Assembly (NCBI GenBank): GCA_030770535.1
Contig: JASVEC010000008.1
Span: forward strand, 124,001-188,000
Length of the DNA stretch: 64,000 bases
Source of the DNA: Batkoa obscura
Lineage: Eukaryota; Entomophthoromycota; Entomophthoromycetes; Entomophthorales; Batkoaceae
Direction of reading: 5' to 3'
The translations under genes and the position numbers were made by a program. Below are positions 11,091 to 22,640 of this stretch, in pieces. The notes beneath the pieces were generated by a model that searched no databases, was not told the origin of the DNA, and worked only from the letters and a program-made list of their open reading frames with translations. Numbering within the stretch: the first letter of the stretch is position 1; each line of letters starts with the position of its first letter.

Positions 11091-11406
11091 TACATTGACA
11101 TTATAAAATGAATTTAAAATAAATAAAGTTCATTTATTTCTACATTTTCAATTCGACAGGTTTAATCTTTATTTATCCATGACATGAATATTGCTTTTTA
11201 TTATATGAGTAAAAAAATTAAACAGGAATTTATTATAGCTTTTGTAAATCAAATAAATGTCAATTTTATAAATGATTTAATTATTAACTGGTGAGAAATA
11301 ATCAATCTTTATTGTAGCTAAAAGTATATACCATTTTTAGAAATATATTTTATTACAGTAACTGAAAAGTAGCTATCAAGGTGTTAACAATTTTATAAAG
11401 TTATAG
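11091..11406. other. intergenic between copy B and the foldback element
   Basis: AT-rich sequence without recognisable features. Confidence 0.5.
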
Positions 11407-11959
11407 CTTTGAAACAAACCTGCCAAAAGCTCACTATCAGAATAAAATCAGCGAATTAAATTAGTTATCCTTAAATTGACTTAAAGATGTAAGAGTAATT
11501 GAAGCTAAAGCTCAATAAAATCTTACATAAGCTCAAATTGGTACAAAAACAAATCTATTTACATAACCTTATCATTATTTAATTTAAAAATTGAAGCTAA
11601 AGTTTAGTTTAAAATTATAAAAAACTTAAATTTCAAAAGTTTATATCTAAATAGCACTAGTCTGTTCTAAAATAATCGTTTAATGCCAATTTTATTTATC
11701 TTTTTATCTATTGTATTATTATTCAAAATAAAACACAGGAATATAAATTGTTACTTTCAATTTCACTACCCACCTAATAAGAATTAGGTAAAATTTTTAG
11801 TGCATTTATTGTGCTATTTTTGCATCAATTTGAGCTTATGTAAGATTTTATTGAGCTTTAGCTTCAATTACTCTTACATCTTTAAGTCAATTTAAGGATA
11901 ACTAATTTAATTCGCTGATTTTATTCTGATAGTGAGCTTTTGGCAGGTTTGTTTCAAAG
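11407..11959. mobile_element. foldback/MITE-like element with perfect 134 bp terminal inverted repeats
   Basis: The left arm 11407..11540 (starting CTTTGAAACAAACCTGCC) and the right arm 11826..11959 (ending GGCAGGTTTGTTTCAAAG) are exact reverse complements over 134 bp as far as I can read. They enclose about 285 bp with no open frame. Length and structure suit a non-autonomous DNA transposon with long inverted repeats (Mutator-type MITE or foldback element). No clean target duplication is apparent; AAAGTTA occurs at both edges but overlaps the right arm. Perfect arms suggest a recent insertion or ongoing gene conversion between arms. Confidence 0.85.
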
Positions 11960-12249
11960 TTAGTTAAATAATGAAAATTTTAGATAATTTTTTGGATAAA
12001 AAAGACAAATATTGAAAATAGATTGATATTGTACATATGTATGTTTTATTTTTTACTCAAGCTATAGATTATACTTTATATAAATCTATTTTACTTCTTT
12101 AATAATATTGTTATAAGTTTCTTGAAAACTATAAATAAATAGTTGTTACCAGTACCTTTAGGTTCTAAATTCATGAAATCTTTTCCACTTTAATAATAGG
12201 GAATGGTAGATGGAGAAGGTCAAATAACTATAATCTAAATTGTGCCTAT

Positions 12250-13600
12250 ACAGAATTACCCTGTTTCTGATTTCGTCCAATATAACTTTGGAGTATTTCC
12301 TAGTTGATTACGAATGCTCCTAGGAAGGGAAAAGGTAGGCATTATAATTAATAATGGAGAAGAAAGCGAATGGTTGGTGTTGCTATATCTTTATTATTAT
12401 TTATTCGATAATCAAAATTTATAATTTTAGCTACTTTAAGGTTTGGAAATAGTGATATAAAATAATAGATTTTTTAACTGTGCCACAAACAGTGTTGATC
12501 TTTAGCTGTTTAACATGTTTACACTTATACGCTATAAACCCATTTACATAGATATGAAGCTTATTTACTCTTACAACATCCAAATAAACACTTTGGATTT
12601 TAGCCAACTCATAAATGGCTTTTAATAATGTTACTGTTAATTTCCTTATATGCCTCTTTTAACGTTGGTATCTTAATAAAATCACGATTGATTGACTTAA
12701 CTCTATTAAAATAACCCAAAGTAATAACATTATAGTTCTTAATTAATATTAAATTACTAAAATCATTATCTAAAAAAACTACCTCCCGAATTGATAAATT
12801 GTACACTTTTGAGCTTTGCTAAACCCCTCAAGCAGTTAATATCAAAAATTGTAATAAAATAATCTTCAACGATTAATTCCAAATTAGCACTAAAATTTAT
12901 CTTTGGATCAAATTCATTAGGTGTAAGAATAACTGAACGAGACCTTAAACGTAACAACTATAACTTAGTAAACTTAGATTTAATAATATCCAAGCTATCA
13001 AGATAAAAGCAGTTCCATCCATTTATCATCAATATTCTTAAGCTATCTGGACTTAGATAATTAATAACATCAGCAATACTTCTATCGTGTATACGAATAT
13101 TTGTTATTTTAATTTGAGCTAGATAATCACCAAATCTAACTATTCAGTAAGGGATGTTGCTTGAGGATACCTCTAATGCTCTTAACTCGGGTAGTTCAGC
13201 TTTAATAATGATATTACTATCATCTTGGTTGTCATCATCACCAACATGGTTTGTGTAATTGATGTAAGTTATATCTGGACAAGAGTTTAATAGTTCAGTA
13301 TCCTGAGTATGTAGATATAAATACTTCATTGAAGGCCCATTTTGTCTTAAAAAGTTCACATAGCATTTTCTACAATTGACAGAATTGTAATATGAGCGCA
13401 TAAAATTGTATCTTATGACTCCACTTATAACCTTAAATAACTATTTATCAAGAAGCCATAACTCACCCAACTCTTCTGGATACAGTAATTAAAATATCAC
13501 CTCCATAAAATGATAGGTAAGTACTCAAACTGGGTTGGTGTTATGAAAAACAACCAGATTGAAAGAAGGATATTGTTTGTTTATATACTTTTTAATTTAG
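12250..13600 (-). pseudogene. decayed F-box/leucine-rich-like family gene, copy C
   Basis: From 13600 downward: an F-box-like start with MEVIF, then LLYPEELGELWLLDK interrupted by stops, then an 85-codon frame (13144-13401) with SMKYLYLHTQDTELLNSCPD and AELPELRALEV, leucine-rich in pattern. Next come SLDIIKSKFTKL (about 12980) and FDPKINFSANLELIVEDYF (about 12880), both with counterparts in copies B and D. The tail near 12270 reads NQLGNTPKLYWTKSETG. No continuous frame is left. Confidence 0.68.
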
Positions 13601-14365
13601 CAAAGTTGACAACTATCCTTAATGACGTAACATGCCTTTTTACTTGCGTAAAATAAAAAATTCAATAATCATTTTTTTAAAGTTTCTTAGATTGACTGAA
13701 AATTTTTCACCATGACTATAATTTTTTTTAATATTTATGAAAGGTTGAAACTCGCTGGTGTTTTACAAGTTAATGTTGAAAAATTCAAGGCTACAAAGGA
13801 GAGGTAAGATGGGTAATTTGGATAATAGCTCCTAAACAATTGAATTAAAACGGAGAGTTTTTGGTTAATATTGAATAAAAATCAAGGACATAGTATTAAA
13901 AAATAGCTCCTATTTCATAACTAGTTAAATTGTAAATATAGTGTCCACTGTTTATTATTAAAAGTTAAGCAGAACTGATTATACATAGGTGTTTTGGTTT
14001 GTTTTAATTTGATATTAATTTCTTTAATATGAATTGAAGTATTTTCAACTTCCTTAACCATTGTTAAATTTATTCAAATGAAATTAATAGTAGATTAAAA
14101 AAACTAAAATTGGTTGAAATGCAACCAGTTTTAAAATGATTTATGTTAGATTCTATGGAAATAGTCACTACAACTTATAACTCGCTATATAGTTAACTTG
14201 GAATTAATCCTTTACTATAAATAAATTTTTTATACTCGGTAATAATAATGATAAATTGTCATTATAATCATTACTATTCTATTAATTATTCATTACTCTT
14301 TATATTATATTGATAAGTAGTCCAATTAGTATAAATATGTTAGTGGATTATTTTTAAACGAATAA
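13601..14365. other. intergenic with one short ORF
   Basis: A 32-residue plus-strand frame starting at 13712 reads IYERLKLAGVLQVNVEKFKA and meets a GTAAGA donor-like site at its end near 13805. It could be a leftover first exon, but no continuation was found. The rest is AT-rich without features. Confidence 0.4.
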
Positions 14366-14830
14366 TTTGATATTGATAAACTTTTTAATGATAACTTTTA
14401 TGTATTTTCAAAGGACAAAGTTAATTTAAATACCTTCAATATTCTACCATCATTACCAACCTTAGAATGTATAAAAGCGTCCAACTCTTACTTGGTTAGT
14501 GATGTTTCATATTGTGCATCCGATTCATTTGCTCCAAAACATTGGATTAGAAGTCTATCCGTTCAATTTGGAACGACTTGTCAAGATGCAATACTTTAAA
14601 AGAAATGGATCTAAGTACTTGTAGTATCACTTTTCCAATTCCAGCTTTAGGATGTCCAAAGGCTACTGGTACTTATAAAACCGAGGATATCCTCTGGAAA
14701 GTAGATAATCTTAATGCTTTAAGATACTGTATTTTAGATTAGAGTCCATTGTCAATAAAATGAAGTGAGAAGACTAAAGTATGACATTGGAATTGTTGGA
14801 TTTCAACCCAAATTTTATGAGGATTTCAAA
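14366..14830 (+). pseudogene. decayed leucine-rich-like gene fragment, copy E
   Basis: Two consecutive frames are coding-like. The first runs FDIDKLFNDNFYVFSKDKVN, followed by NILPSLPTLECIKASNSYL and HWIRSLSVQF. The second begins NTLKEMDLSTCSITFPIPAL and reaches NLNALRYCILD. The spacing of Leu/Ile resembles leucine-rich repeats, and PTLECIKASNS resembles the PELRALEVSSS of copy C. It is probably a further decayed member of the same broad family, but it lacks the diagnostic motifs of copies A-D. Confidence 0.45.
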
Positions 14831-14911
14831 TCAACCAATAAAATTGAAACTAAAAAACAAAGAAAATACCAATTTTAATTTTTTATTTCAAATAAAAATT
14901 ATAGATTAAAA

Positions 14912-16810
14912 ATGAATCGTATTAAACCCTTGTTATATCCTACCAAAAGATATTTAACAACTAAAAAACTAATCACTACTCCGATTTATTATGTTAATTC
15001 AAGTAAATTTTCATCTCTTTAAATACCCCTCATTAATTTATTAACCCTTTTCCTTAGAACCTCATATTGGTCATTTATACAGCAATGTGGTATCGGATGT
15101 CTATAGTCGCTATTTTGAATTAACTGGAGATAAAGTATTACAAAGTACTGGATGTGATGAACATGGGTTAAAAATCTATCAAGCCTCAACAAAACAATCG
15201 ATCACTCCACAATTATTTTGTGATCAAATAGCATGTAATTTTTTAACATTAAAAGAAAAAAGTGAAATGAAAGAAGATACGACTTTTATAAGGACGAGTG
15301 AAGAAAGGCATAAAAAAATTGTTCGAGAAATTTGGTTGAAATTGGAACAAAAGGGATACATTTATAAGGATTTTTATGAAGGATGGTATGCAATCTCAGA
15401 TGAAGCTTTTGTTAAAGAAGAAGAAGTAGAAAAGAAAGGGGATAAATATTATGTAAAGAGTAGTCAATCTGAAGTGGTTTGGATGAATGAACCAACGTAT
15501 AAATTCAAATTATCCATGTTTAAAGAACAAATTCAACAATTTATTTTAGAGAATGAGAATGGTAAATAATATTTGTAGATAAAAATTAATATTAATGATT
15601 TTAATTTTAATTTTAATTTTAAATTAGCTATTTTACCATTAACTCGACGTAATGAAGTATTAAGTTTAATTGAAGATGGTATTAATGATTTATCTATATC
15701 AAGACCAACTGAAAGAGTTAAATGGGGTATTCAAGTACCTAATGATAATACTCAAACTATTTATGTTTGGTTAGATGCTTTATTCAATTATTTAACAGTA
15801 ACTGAATATCCAGATATTAATTATAATCAATATTTTGATAATAGAATTCATATTGTTGGTAAGATTTAATTTAATTTAATTTAATTTAATTTAATATCTA
15901 TTATATAATATATATATATTTTGTATATATACATTAATATTCTTGTAATTAGGCAAAGATATATTAAAATTTCATACTATTTATTGGTATGGGTTTTGTT
16001 TAGCTTTAAGTTTAAGTTTACCTAAAACAGTATTGGCTCATGGTCATTGGACTAATTTAGGGATGAAAATGAGTAAATCAAAAGGAAATAGTATTGATCC
16101 AATACCATTAATTGAACAATTTGGTTCCGATCCTATTCGCTATTTTTTATTACGTAATGGAGGGGATTTTAATATGGATTCAGGTAATTTTGTATTAATA
16201 TAATATATAATATATAATATATATAATATTATGAATTATTTTTATTTTAGATTTTAATGAAAATACTTTGAAAGTTAAATATAAAAAAGAATTAGTTAGT
16301 TTATTAGGCAACTTAATATTAAGAATTACAAGCCCTTCTATCAATCCAGAACAAAACATTCAAATTATTACAGATATTAAGGAATTTAATATGGAAGAAC
16401 ATCAATTAATTTTGCAATTTAATAATATAATAAACCAAAGTAATCAACATATGCTTCAATATCAGCCCAATAAGAGTATTGAATTAATAATTAATGGATT
16501 AATATTAGCCAATCAATATATACAAAAAAAAGAACCATGGAAATTAAATAATATAACAGATTTTGATAAAAAACAAAAAATTCTTTATTTATTATTTGAA
16601 ATTATTAAAATTACAACCATTTTATTATTACCTATTATGCCTATTAAATGTAATCAAATATTGGCTATATTAAATATTCATAAGAATAAACGCAATTTAA
16701 ACAATATTGAATTTATGAAGGGTTGGAATATTACTAATAATAATAAGATTCATTTGATTAACAAGGAAAAATTAATTGAATATTCTCCATTATTTCCAAA
16801 ATTAAATTAA
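14912..16810 (+). CDS. MSM1: methionyl-tRNA synthetase, mitochondrial
   Basis: Five exons (14912..15002, 15058..15561, 15628..15858, 15953..16183, 16251..16810) join in frame to 538 residues. The enzyme charges mitochondrial tRNA-Met with methionine using ATP. The N-terminus MNRIKPLLYPTKRYLTTKK is basic and free of acidic residues, as expected for a mitochondrial targeting sequence. Class I signatures are intact: PHIGH at 32-36 and KMSKSKGN near 313-320. TIYVWLDALFNYLT and WYGFCLALSL lie in the catalytic domain. The C-terminal helical anticodon-binding domain follows, and there is no extra C-terminal domain, as usual for mitochondrial/bacterial-type forms. It converges on the Asn-rich gene, with only 87 bp between the two stop codons. 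The symbol follows the yeast homologue. Confidence 0.95.
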
Positions 16811-16815
16811 ATTAA

Positions 16816-16902
16816 ATTAAATTAAATAATAATAATACTAATAATGTCAATAATATTATTAATATTATTGACATTATTAGTATTATTATTATTTAATTTA
16901 AT
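16816..16902. repeat. 87 bp perfect palindrome between two convergent genes
   Basis: The arms 16816..16858 and 16860..16902 are exact reverse complements around a single base at 16859. The arm centre contains AATAATGTCAATAATATTA. The right arm includes the stop codon and part of the last sense codon of the minus-strand Asn-rich gene (ends 16898); the left edge starts 6 bp after the MetRS stop. Its RNA would form a hairpin in either direction. A bidirectional 3'-end signal is possible, and slippage-prone AT sequence is an alternative origin. Confidence 0.9.
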
Positions 16903-18616
16903 CAATTCGATTAGATACCCATTCATAATAATCATAATAAATTTGATTAAAATAATTTCTTTTATCAATTGATTTCTTATTTAATTGTTGAATTTCATAC
17001 AATGTCATATTAACTTTTCCTCTTGATTCACTACATAAAGGTATAAATTGATAATCTGATTTCTTTTTTTCTTTTGTTTTATATTCTAATTCTAATTGTA
17101 AATAATTAATATTATTAAAAAAATAAAAAAATAAAATTTTTACTTTTTAATTCTAATTCTGGATCATCTTGTTCAATTATTTGTTTCATTTCTTTCATTA
17201 CTTTATTTGCTTCTTTTAATAACAAATTATTTCGATTTTCTTCAGGCTCATCTGGAGATATAAAACTAAATTCTATAAAAAATATTAATATTAATAATTA
17301 ATAATTAATAATTAATAATTAATAATTAATAATAAAATTACCATATTTATCCTTCAATCTTTTATTTAAATAAGTCATATCTTCATTTTTATCATCATTA
17401 TCATTTTCATTAAAACTTTTATTTTTTTGATATTGATAATTTGATTGATTTTCCAATTTTCTCTTCTTTTTATTAAGATTCTTATTCTTATTATTATTCT
17501 TATGAACTTTTATTTGTTCATTTTCAATCCATTTAACTTTTTCTTTTTCTTTTATTTCCTCCATTATATTTTGTCCTTTATCCCTCATTCGATTTTTACT
17601 ATTATTATTACTTCTTAAATTAATTAACTGAGATAGTGGAGTCGAATTTAATAATCTGTTGTTATTAAATAGTTCACTAAATTGACTATCCGTTTTAGAG
17701 TAATCAAATTTATTATTAATATTATTAGTGTTTTCTCCATTTAATGACATCTCATCAATAATTTCTTTTTCTTTTTGTTTCTCTTGATGTTTATTTTCTT
17801 TACTTTGATCAAATGAATTATTGCTCCTTGAGTTTGATTGAAATTCAATTGATGAGGTTAAATTATTATTATTGAGCATTGAACTCATTTGTTTTTTAAT
17901 TTCTTTCTTTTGTTTTTTATTATTATCATTAAATCTATTTTTATCACCATTTAATAAACTTAATAATGTATCATAGCTATCATTCCTATTATTAAATATT
18001 GAACTCATTTGCTTTTTAATTTCTTCATTTTGTTTATTATTATTATTACTATTATTAAATATATTTTTATTACCATTTAATAAACTTAATAATGTATCAT
18101 AACTATTATTGTTTCTATTATTACTTTTACCAATTAATTCGGATAAAGGAGTTGAATTAATTAATCGATTAGTATTAAAAATATTACTAAAGTGAGTTTC
18201 ATTTTTTGAATTATTTAATTCATTTTTAATATCGAAATTCTTATTTATTTTATTATTTAATGAAACATCTTCAATTATATCTTTATCTTTATCTTTATCT
18301 TGAAATAAATCCATTTGATTATCTTTATTATTAAATATACTATTATAAAAATTAGAACTAAATATTGAAGTTCTTGAATTTTCTTCTTGAATTTCATTTT
18401 GTTGATTATTTAAATTATTATTTAATAATTCATTATTTGTTTGTTTTCTTTGATTAAATAGTTGATTTTGAAAATTACTACTAAATATTGATGGTGGTAA
18501 TATACCTGGATTATATTCTTGACTTTGTTGTTGATTTTTTATTGGATTTTGATTTTGATTATTATTTAACAAATTTAATAATGTATCATTATTATTACTA
18601 TTATTATTATTATTAC

Positions 18617-18659
<43 letters not shown>

Positions 18660-18977
18660 GTTATCATTATTAATTATGGATTGTAATTGATTCAACTTGT
18701 TTTTGTTATTTATAGTATTAATGTTAATATTATGTTTTTTATGATACAACTCATCCAACTTATTAGTATCAATAAGTATTGTTTTCCTATTATTATTATT
18801 ATTATTATTAAATAAACTGTTATTATTTTTCTTAATATTGTTTCCCATACTTCCATTCAACTCCTTATTAACATTGTTTTTTTTATTATAATATAGTTGA
18901 TCCAATTTATTAGTATCAATTAGTATTTTCTTATTATCTTTAACTTTATTATAATTAAGTAATCTTTGTTGATTTAA

Positions 18978-19015
<38 letters not shown>

Positions 19016-19163
19016 GTATACTATCTTTACTATAATTGATCGATTGAAACCGAACTTTATCATTAATAATGTTCTCATTATTCTTATTATAATTATTATT
19101 AAATAATGATTCATTATCACTTAAATTATTTTTATATTTCAAATCAAAATTAATTTGATTTTT

Positions 19164-19198
<35 letters not shown>

Positions 19199-20741
19199 TG
19201 AATAAACTCCCCAGTTTATAATTTGCACTCTCAAATATAAATTGATTTTCCGACAATGTACTACTTGTATTTAAAACCAATTTATTCCTTTTATTATCCT
19301 TTTCAATGCTTTCTCCTGTTTCTTCAATAAGTTTCCATTCTGGATATTGTAAGTCAAAAGTAGTTTCCATTTTATTATTATTATTATCATTATTAATACT
19401 ATTATCCTTACTCTTAAAATTAAAATGAACTCTCTTGCTTTTTCTATTATTACTCTGTATATCAGTACTGTTTCCAATAGTTCGATTTTTACTTAAATTG
19501 TCACTATTTTTATAATCAAATATTGCATTTTCTATTATTTCTTCTTTTGTTAAATTGACTTTTTTTATTGGAAAATAACTTAAATTTGTACTTGAACTAT
19601 CTTTATTGATTTCATTCAATGTCACTTGTTTTCTACCATTTTCTGTGATAAGATTGATACTTCTTATTGGTAAAGAGTTGCTACTTGATTCTATTGATTT
19701 CTCCATATTATATTGATTTAAAGTATTGTTTTTGTTATTATTGTTATTGTTATTGTTATTGTTATTATTGAATATATTTTTCTCTAAATTAAAATCAATA
19801 TCACTAAATTGGCTTTCAAACGAAGAGATTCTACCATATTCGTTATTTTTAATACCATTACTAAAGATAGATATACTTTCACGTGATCTATCAATAATCT
19901 CATTATTTCTATCCATTTGTTTCATATCCTCTTCACTGCCAATTTTGAAATTCTTCATTGAAAAATTATTGAGAGTTGAGAGTTGATTCTTACTATTAAT
20001 ATCTTCATCTTTAACAGAACTTAAATCAATTAAGGGAAATGAACCATTGATTGATGAAGCTAATTGATCCTTATTAAATGGATTAAAATTATTATTATTA
20101 TTAAAAATATTATCCGTTTTATTAAATTCCATCTCATTGTATTTATCTTGAACCCCCGCTTCTTCAAATTCAACGCTATTTCTACTACTCTCACCAAACA
20201 TTGATAAACTTTTCCTAAAACAATTGCTTTTTGAATCCAGTATACTCCCCTTCTTAAAACTCAGTATTTCTTGTTCAATAGCTTGTTCTCTTAATAAATC
20301 TAATTGATTTGGTGGAAATGAATTAAAATTAAGATTTTGAGGTCCACTGTTAATTACTTCTCTTCGGATGTTTTCTTGAGTGGGATCAAAATCTATCAAT
20401 GGAAAAGAAGCACTACTCAAAGCTTGAGATTGAGATTGAGATTGAGATTGAAGCTGGGAATTAGAACTAAAAATGGATTGGTGATTGTTGTTGCTATTTA
20501 AATTATTATTGCTAATGAACATGTTTTCCATTGAACTAGTTTTGTATTGAGAACCTAATCGAGACTGTGGAATATTATCTTGTTGATTTAAATCCTCATT
20601 GTTATTCAGCCTTTGATCATTATTTATATTATCCATACTATTCTTATCTTCAACTTCACTTTCTTCCTCGTTAATCAATCTTTTATACCTTTGATATAAT
20701 TCTTGGTACTTACTGCTAGTATCCTTTGTTCCAATTTCCAT
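16898..20741 (-). CDS. large Asn-rich protein of unknown function with internal duplications
   Basis: Exons 17342..20741, about 17144..17272 and 16898..17091 join in frame to about 1240 residues. Poly-Asn runs, one over 15 residues, alternate with more complex segments, some duplicated: LIDTNKLDQLYYNKK and LIDTNKLDELYHKKH; SFPLIDFDP and SFPLIDLSS; and two copies, near residues 820-865 and 995-1040, of a module ending FNTNRLINSTPLSELI or FNNNRLLNSTPLSQLI. SYDTLLSLLNG is repeated as well. The last 105 residues, over the two small exons, contain no Asn run and look folded: helical acidic segment KEANKVMKEMKQIIEQDDPE and an aromatic end FNQIYYDYYEWVSNRID. No family is recognised. Many Lys/Arg clusters suggest a nuclear protein, which is inference only. 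Confidence 0.75.
18588..18664. repeat. ATT/TTA triplet microsatellite coding for poly-Asn
   Basis: A long run of TTA triplets with a few TTATTAC-type interruptions, inside the Asn-rich gene, read as AAT/AAC on the minus strand. Shorter runs of the same kind occur at about 18985-19015, 19165-19195 and 19736-19770. Confidence 0.9.
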
Positions 20742-21399
20742 TAAGATTTAATGAGATTAAATCTAAGCTGAGTTGAAGTGTTTATGAGGTTGAAACGAAG
20801 ATTTTTTTTGATTATTTTAATTTTTGGTTAATTTCATTTTTATAAATTTTTATTAGCTAAAAATTTGCTTGATCAAAAAAAAAGGATAATATTTTGATGT
20901 TATTATTGTTGGTCGCAATCAAGAAGAATAGAAATCATTTTGCAAATTTTTATTCCTTTTGATAATGTATCAATTTTTGGATAATAAGTAGGTAATAAAC
21001 AAACAGAAGCTGATTAGCTCATTTCTACTAATTGAAAATTAAACCTTACTTTAATCTTCCCTAACCTTAACACTAAGCCTAACACTAACCTTTACCATGT
21101 ATGGGATATTTTTCTAAGCTTGAAAAGCTTCTTAATTATTTTTTTTGATTGGCACTTTTTTAACTATAATAGGAAAAAAGTATGCAAAAATTAGTAAGGG
21201 AAATAAAGCTCTCCATCCTTTTTGACCTTCACCAATGATTATGTCACCAAATGAAAATTGAGTTTAGTAGTTAAACTGTAAAAAAATAACAGTTTCTTTC
21301 CTTTTTAGTTTTATTTCATAATATCAATCCAATTTGATTATTTACCAGCTACCTTTTAGAAGTAAAATTTAAATTACTAAACCTAGATAGATGAGTTGC
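20742..21399. other. intergenic, upstream of the Asn-rich gene
   Basis: Holds the promoter of the Asn-rich gene. A short CTAAC-rich stretch at about 21058-21096 (CTAACCTTAACACTAAGCCT) looks vaguely telomeric but is irregular. No gene seen. Confidence 0.5.
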
Positions 21400-22640
21400 T
21401 TGATTTACACTTTTTGAATAAATATTTATAAGGTTGTAAACGAAGTCATCAAATTGAACTTTATTCATTCACGCTATGCTCTCTGGATCTAAAAAATACC
21501 AAGGCACTTTTGTAAAAAAAATGGAGCTATAATGAAGCATTTGTGTTTAAATCATAGGAACATGGAATTGATAAATTTTTGTCCTAATATCACTTTTTAA
21601 ATTATACAAAAAATACCAATTTTAATAATAGCCTAGATGACTGTGATATTAGTGTTGAAGTCGAACTGCCAAAACTAAAAAAATTAAGTATAAAAGCAAA
21701 TATTAGGTTTGACGAAATAATGGAAATTCAAAATTTTTGGATATAAATTGAGGTTTTAGCTACTTAGATGGAAGATAATAATGTTAACGACATTGCTAAC
21801 TGCTTAAATCCCAATAAGTTAGAATCATTAAAAATTAATGCTCATCGTGATTTTTATTTTAATGATTTGGATATTATTAAGTCAAAGTTTAATGAATTAA
21901 ATATATTACATTTAAAGTCTCATTGATATATTTTTCCGCTCACTAAATTTAATCCCAAATTAAATTTTAGTCTCAATTTGAATTTAGTTGTTGAAGGCAA
22001 TTTTAATTACTCTCATAACTTTAGTATTCGTTTTTTTGGAGATTTAGGAAAACTCAAGAGTTTGTAATTTATTGATTTGGAAGGCACTTTATTAAATAAA
22101 GACGAGAATGATTTGAAGTTGATTAATAACTATAATATCATCAGCTTGAGCTATTTTTATCCAAATATATTACTCAACTATGATTTTATAAAATTATCAA
22201 AATCAAAGGAAATAGGTATAAACACACTATTAGTATCACTATTAAAAGTAGTTTGTGACTTACCAAAAATTTGATACCTTTTCTTTAATTCTATAAGAGT
22301 AAACACATTTCAAATTGAAAAAGAAAAGTTCAATTTATACAAACGTAAATATGGGAAGAAACTTACAATCAATAAAGTCTATGGCGCAATTGAGAATTTC
22401 GTTTATTTTTTATTTTATTTCCGAACCTGAAAGTGGTTAAAATTAAACATTTTAATTAAAAAGAAGATATAAATGCAGATGTCAGTTATCAACTTCTTGC
22501 TCCATTACTACTTAAACTTACCTGTGGATAACATGAATGAAAATGTTTGTAATAAATTAGAAAGTATTCCAATGTTGAATTGGTTGAAATTGGGAACAAA
22601 TAGTAAACTTTATGCTTTTCGTCACTACTGCGTTTGACTA
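21400..22640 (+). pseudogene. decayed F-box/leucine-rich-like family gene, copy D
   Basis: The only copy of this family on the plus strand. Parts in order: IKLNFIHSRYAL near 21450, matching IEFNLIHSRYAL of copy B; leucine-rich pieces KLESLKINAHRDFYFNDLDI near 21810-21870; FNPKLNFSLNLNLVVEGNF near 21950-22000; a 65-codon frame from 22077 with EGTLLNKDENDLKLINNYN and LLNYDFIKLS; and the tail NKLESIPMLNWLKLGTN near 22550-22610. Stops and frame shifts break it throughout. Best preserved of the group together with copy B. Confidence 0.7.

Noticed and set aside
18488-18673. Plus-strand ORF rich in Tyr opposite the Asn-rich gene
   Set aside because: It is the antisense reading of the poly-Asn triplet run; the composition is entirely explained by the minus-strand gene.
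21058-21096. CTAAC-rich stretch resembling telomeric repeats
   Set aside because: The units are irregular (CTAACCTTAACACTAAGCC...) and only about 40 bp long; no regular 6-mer array, so an interstitial telomere cannot be supported.
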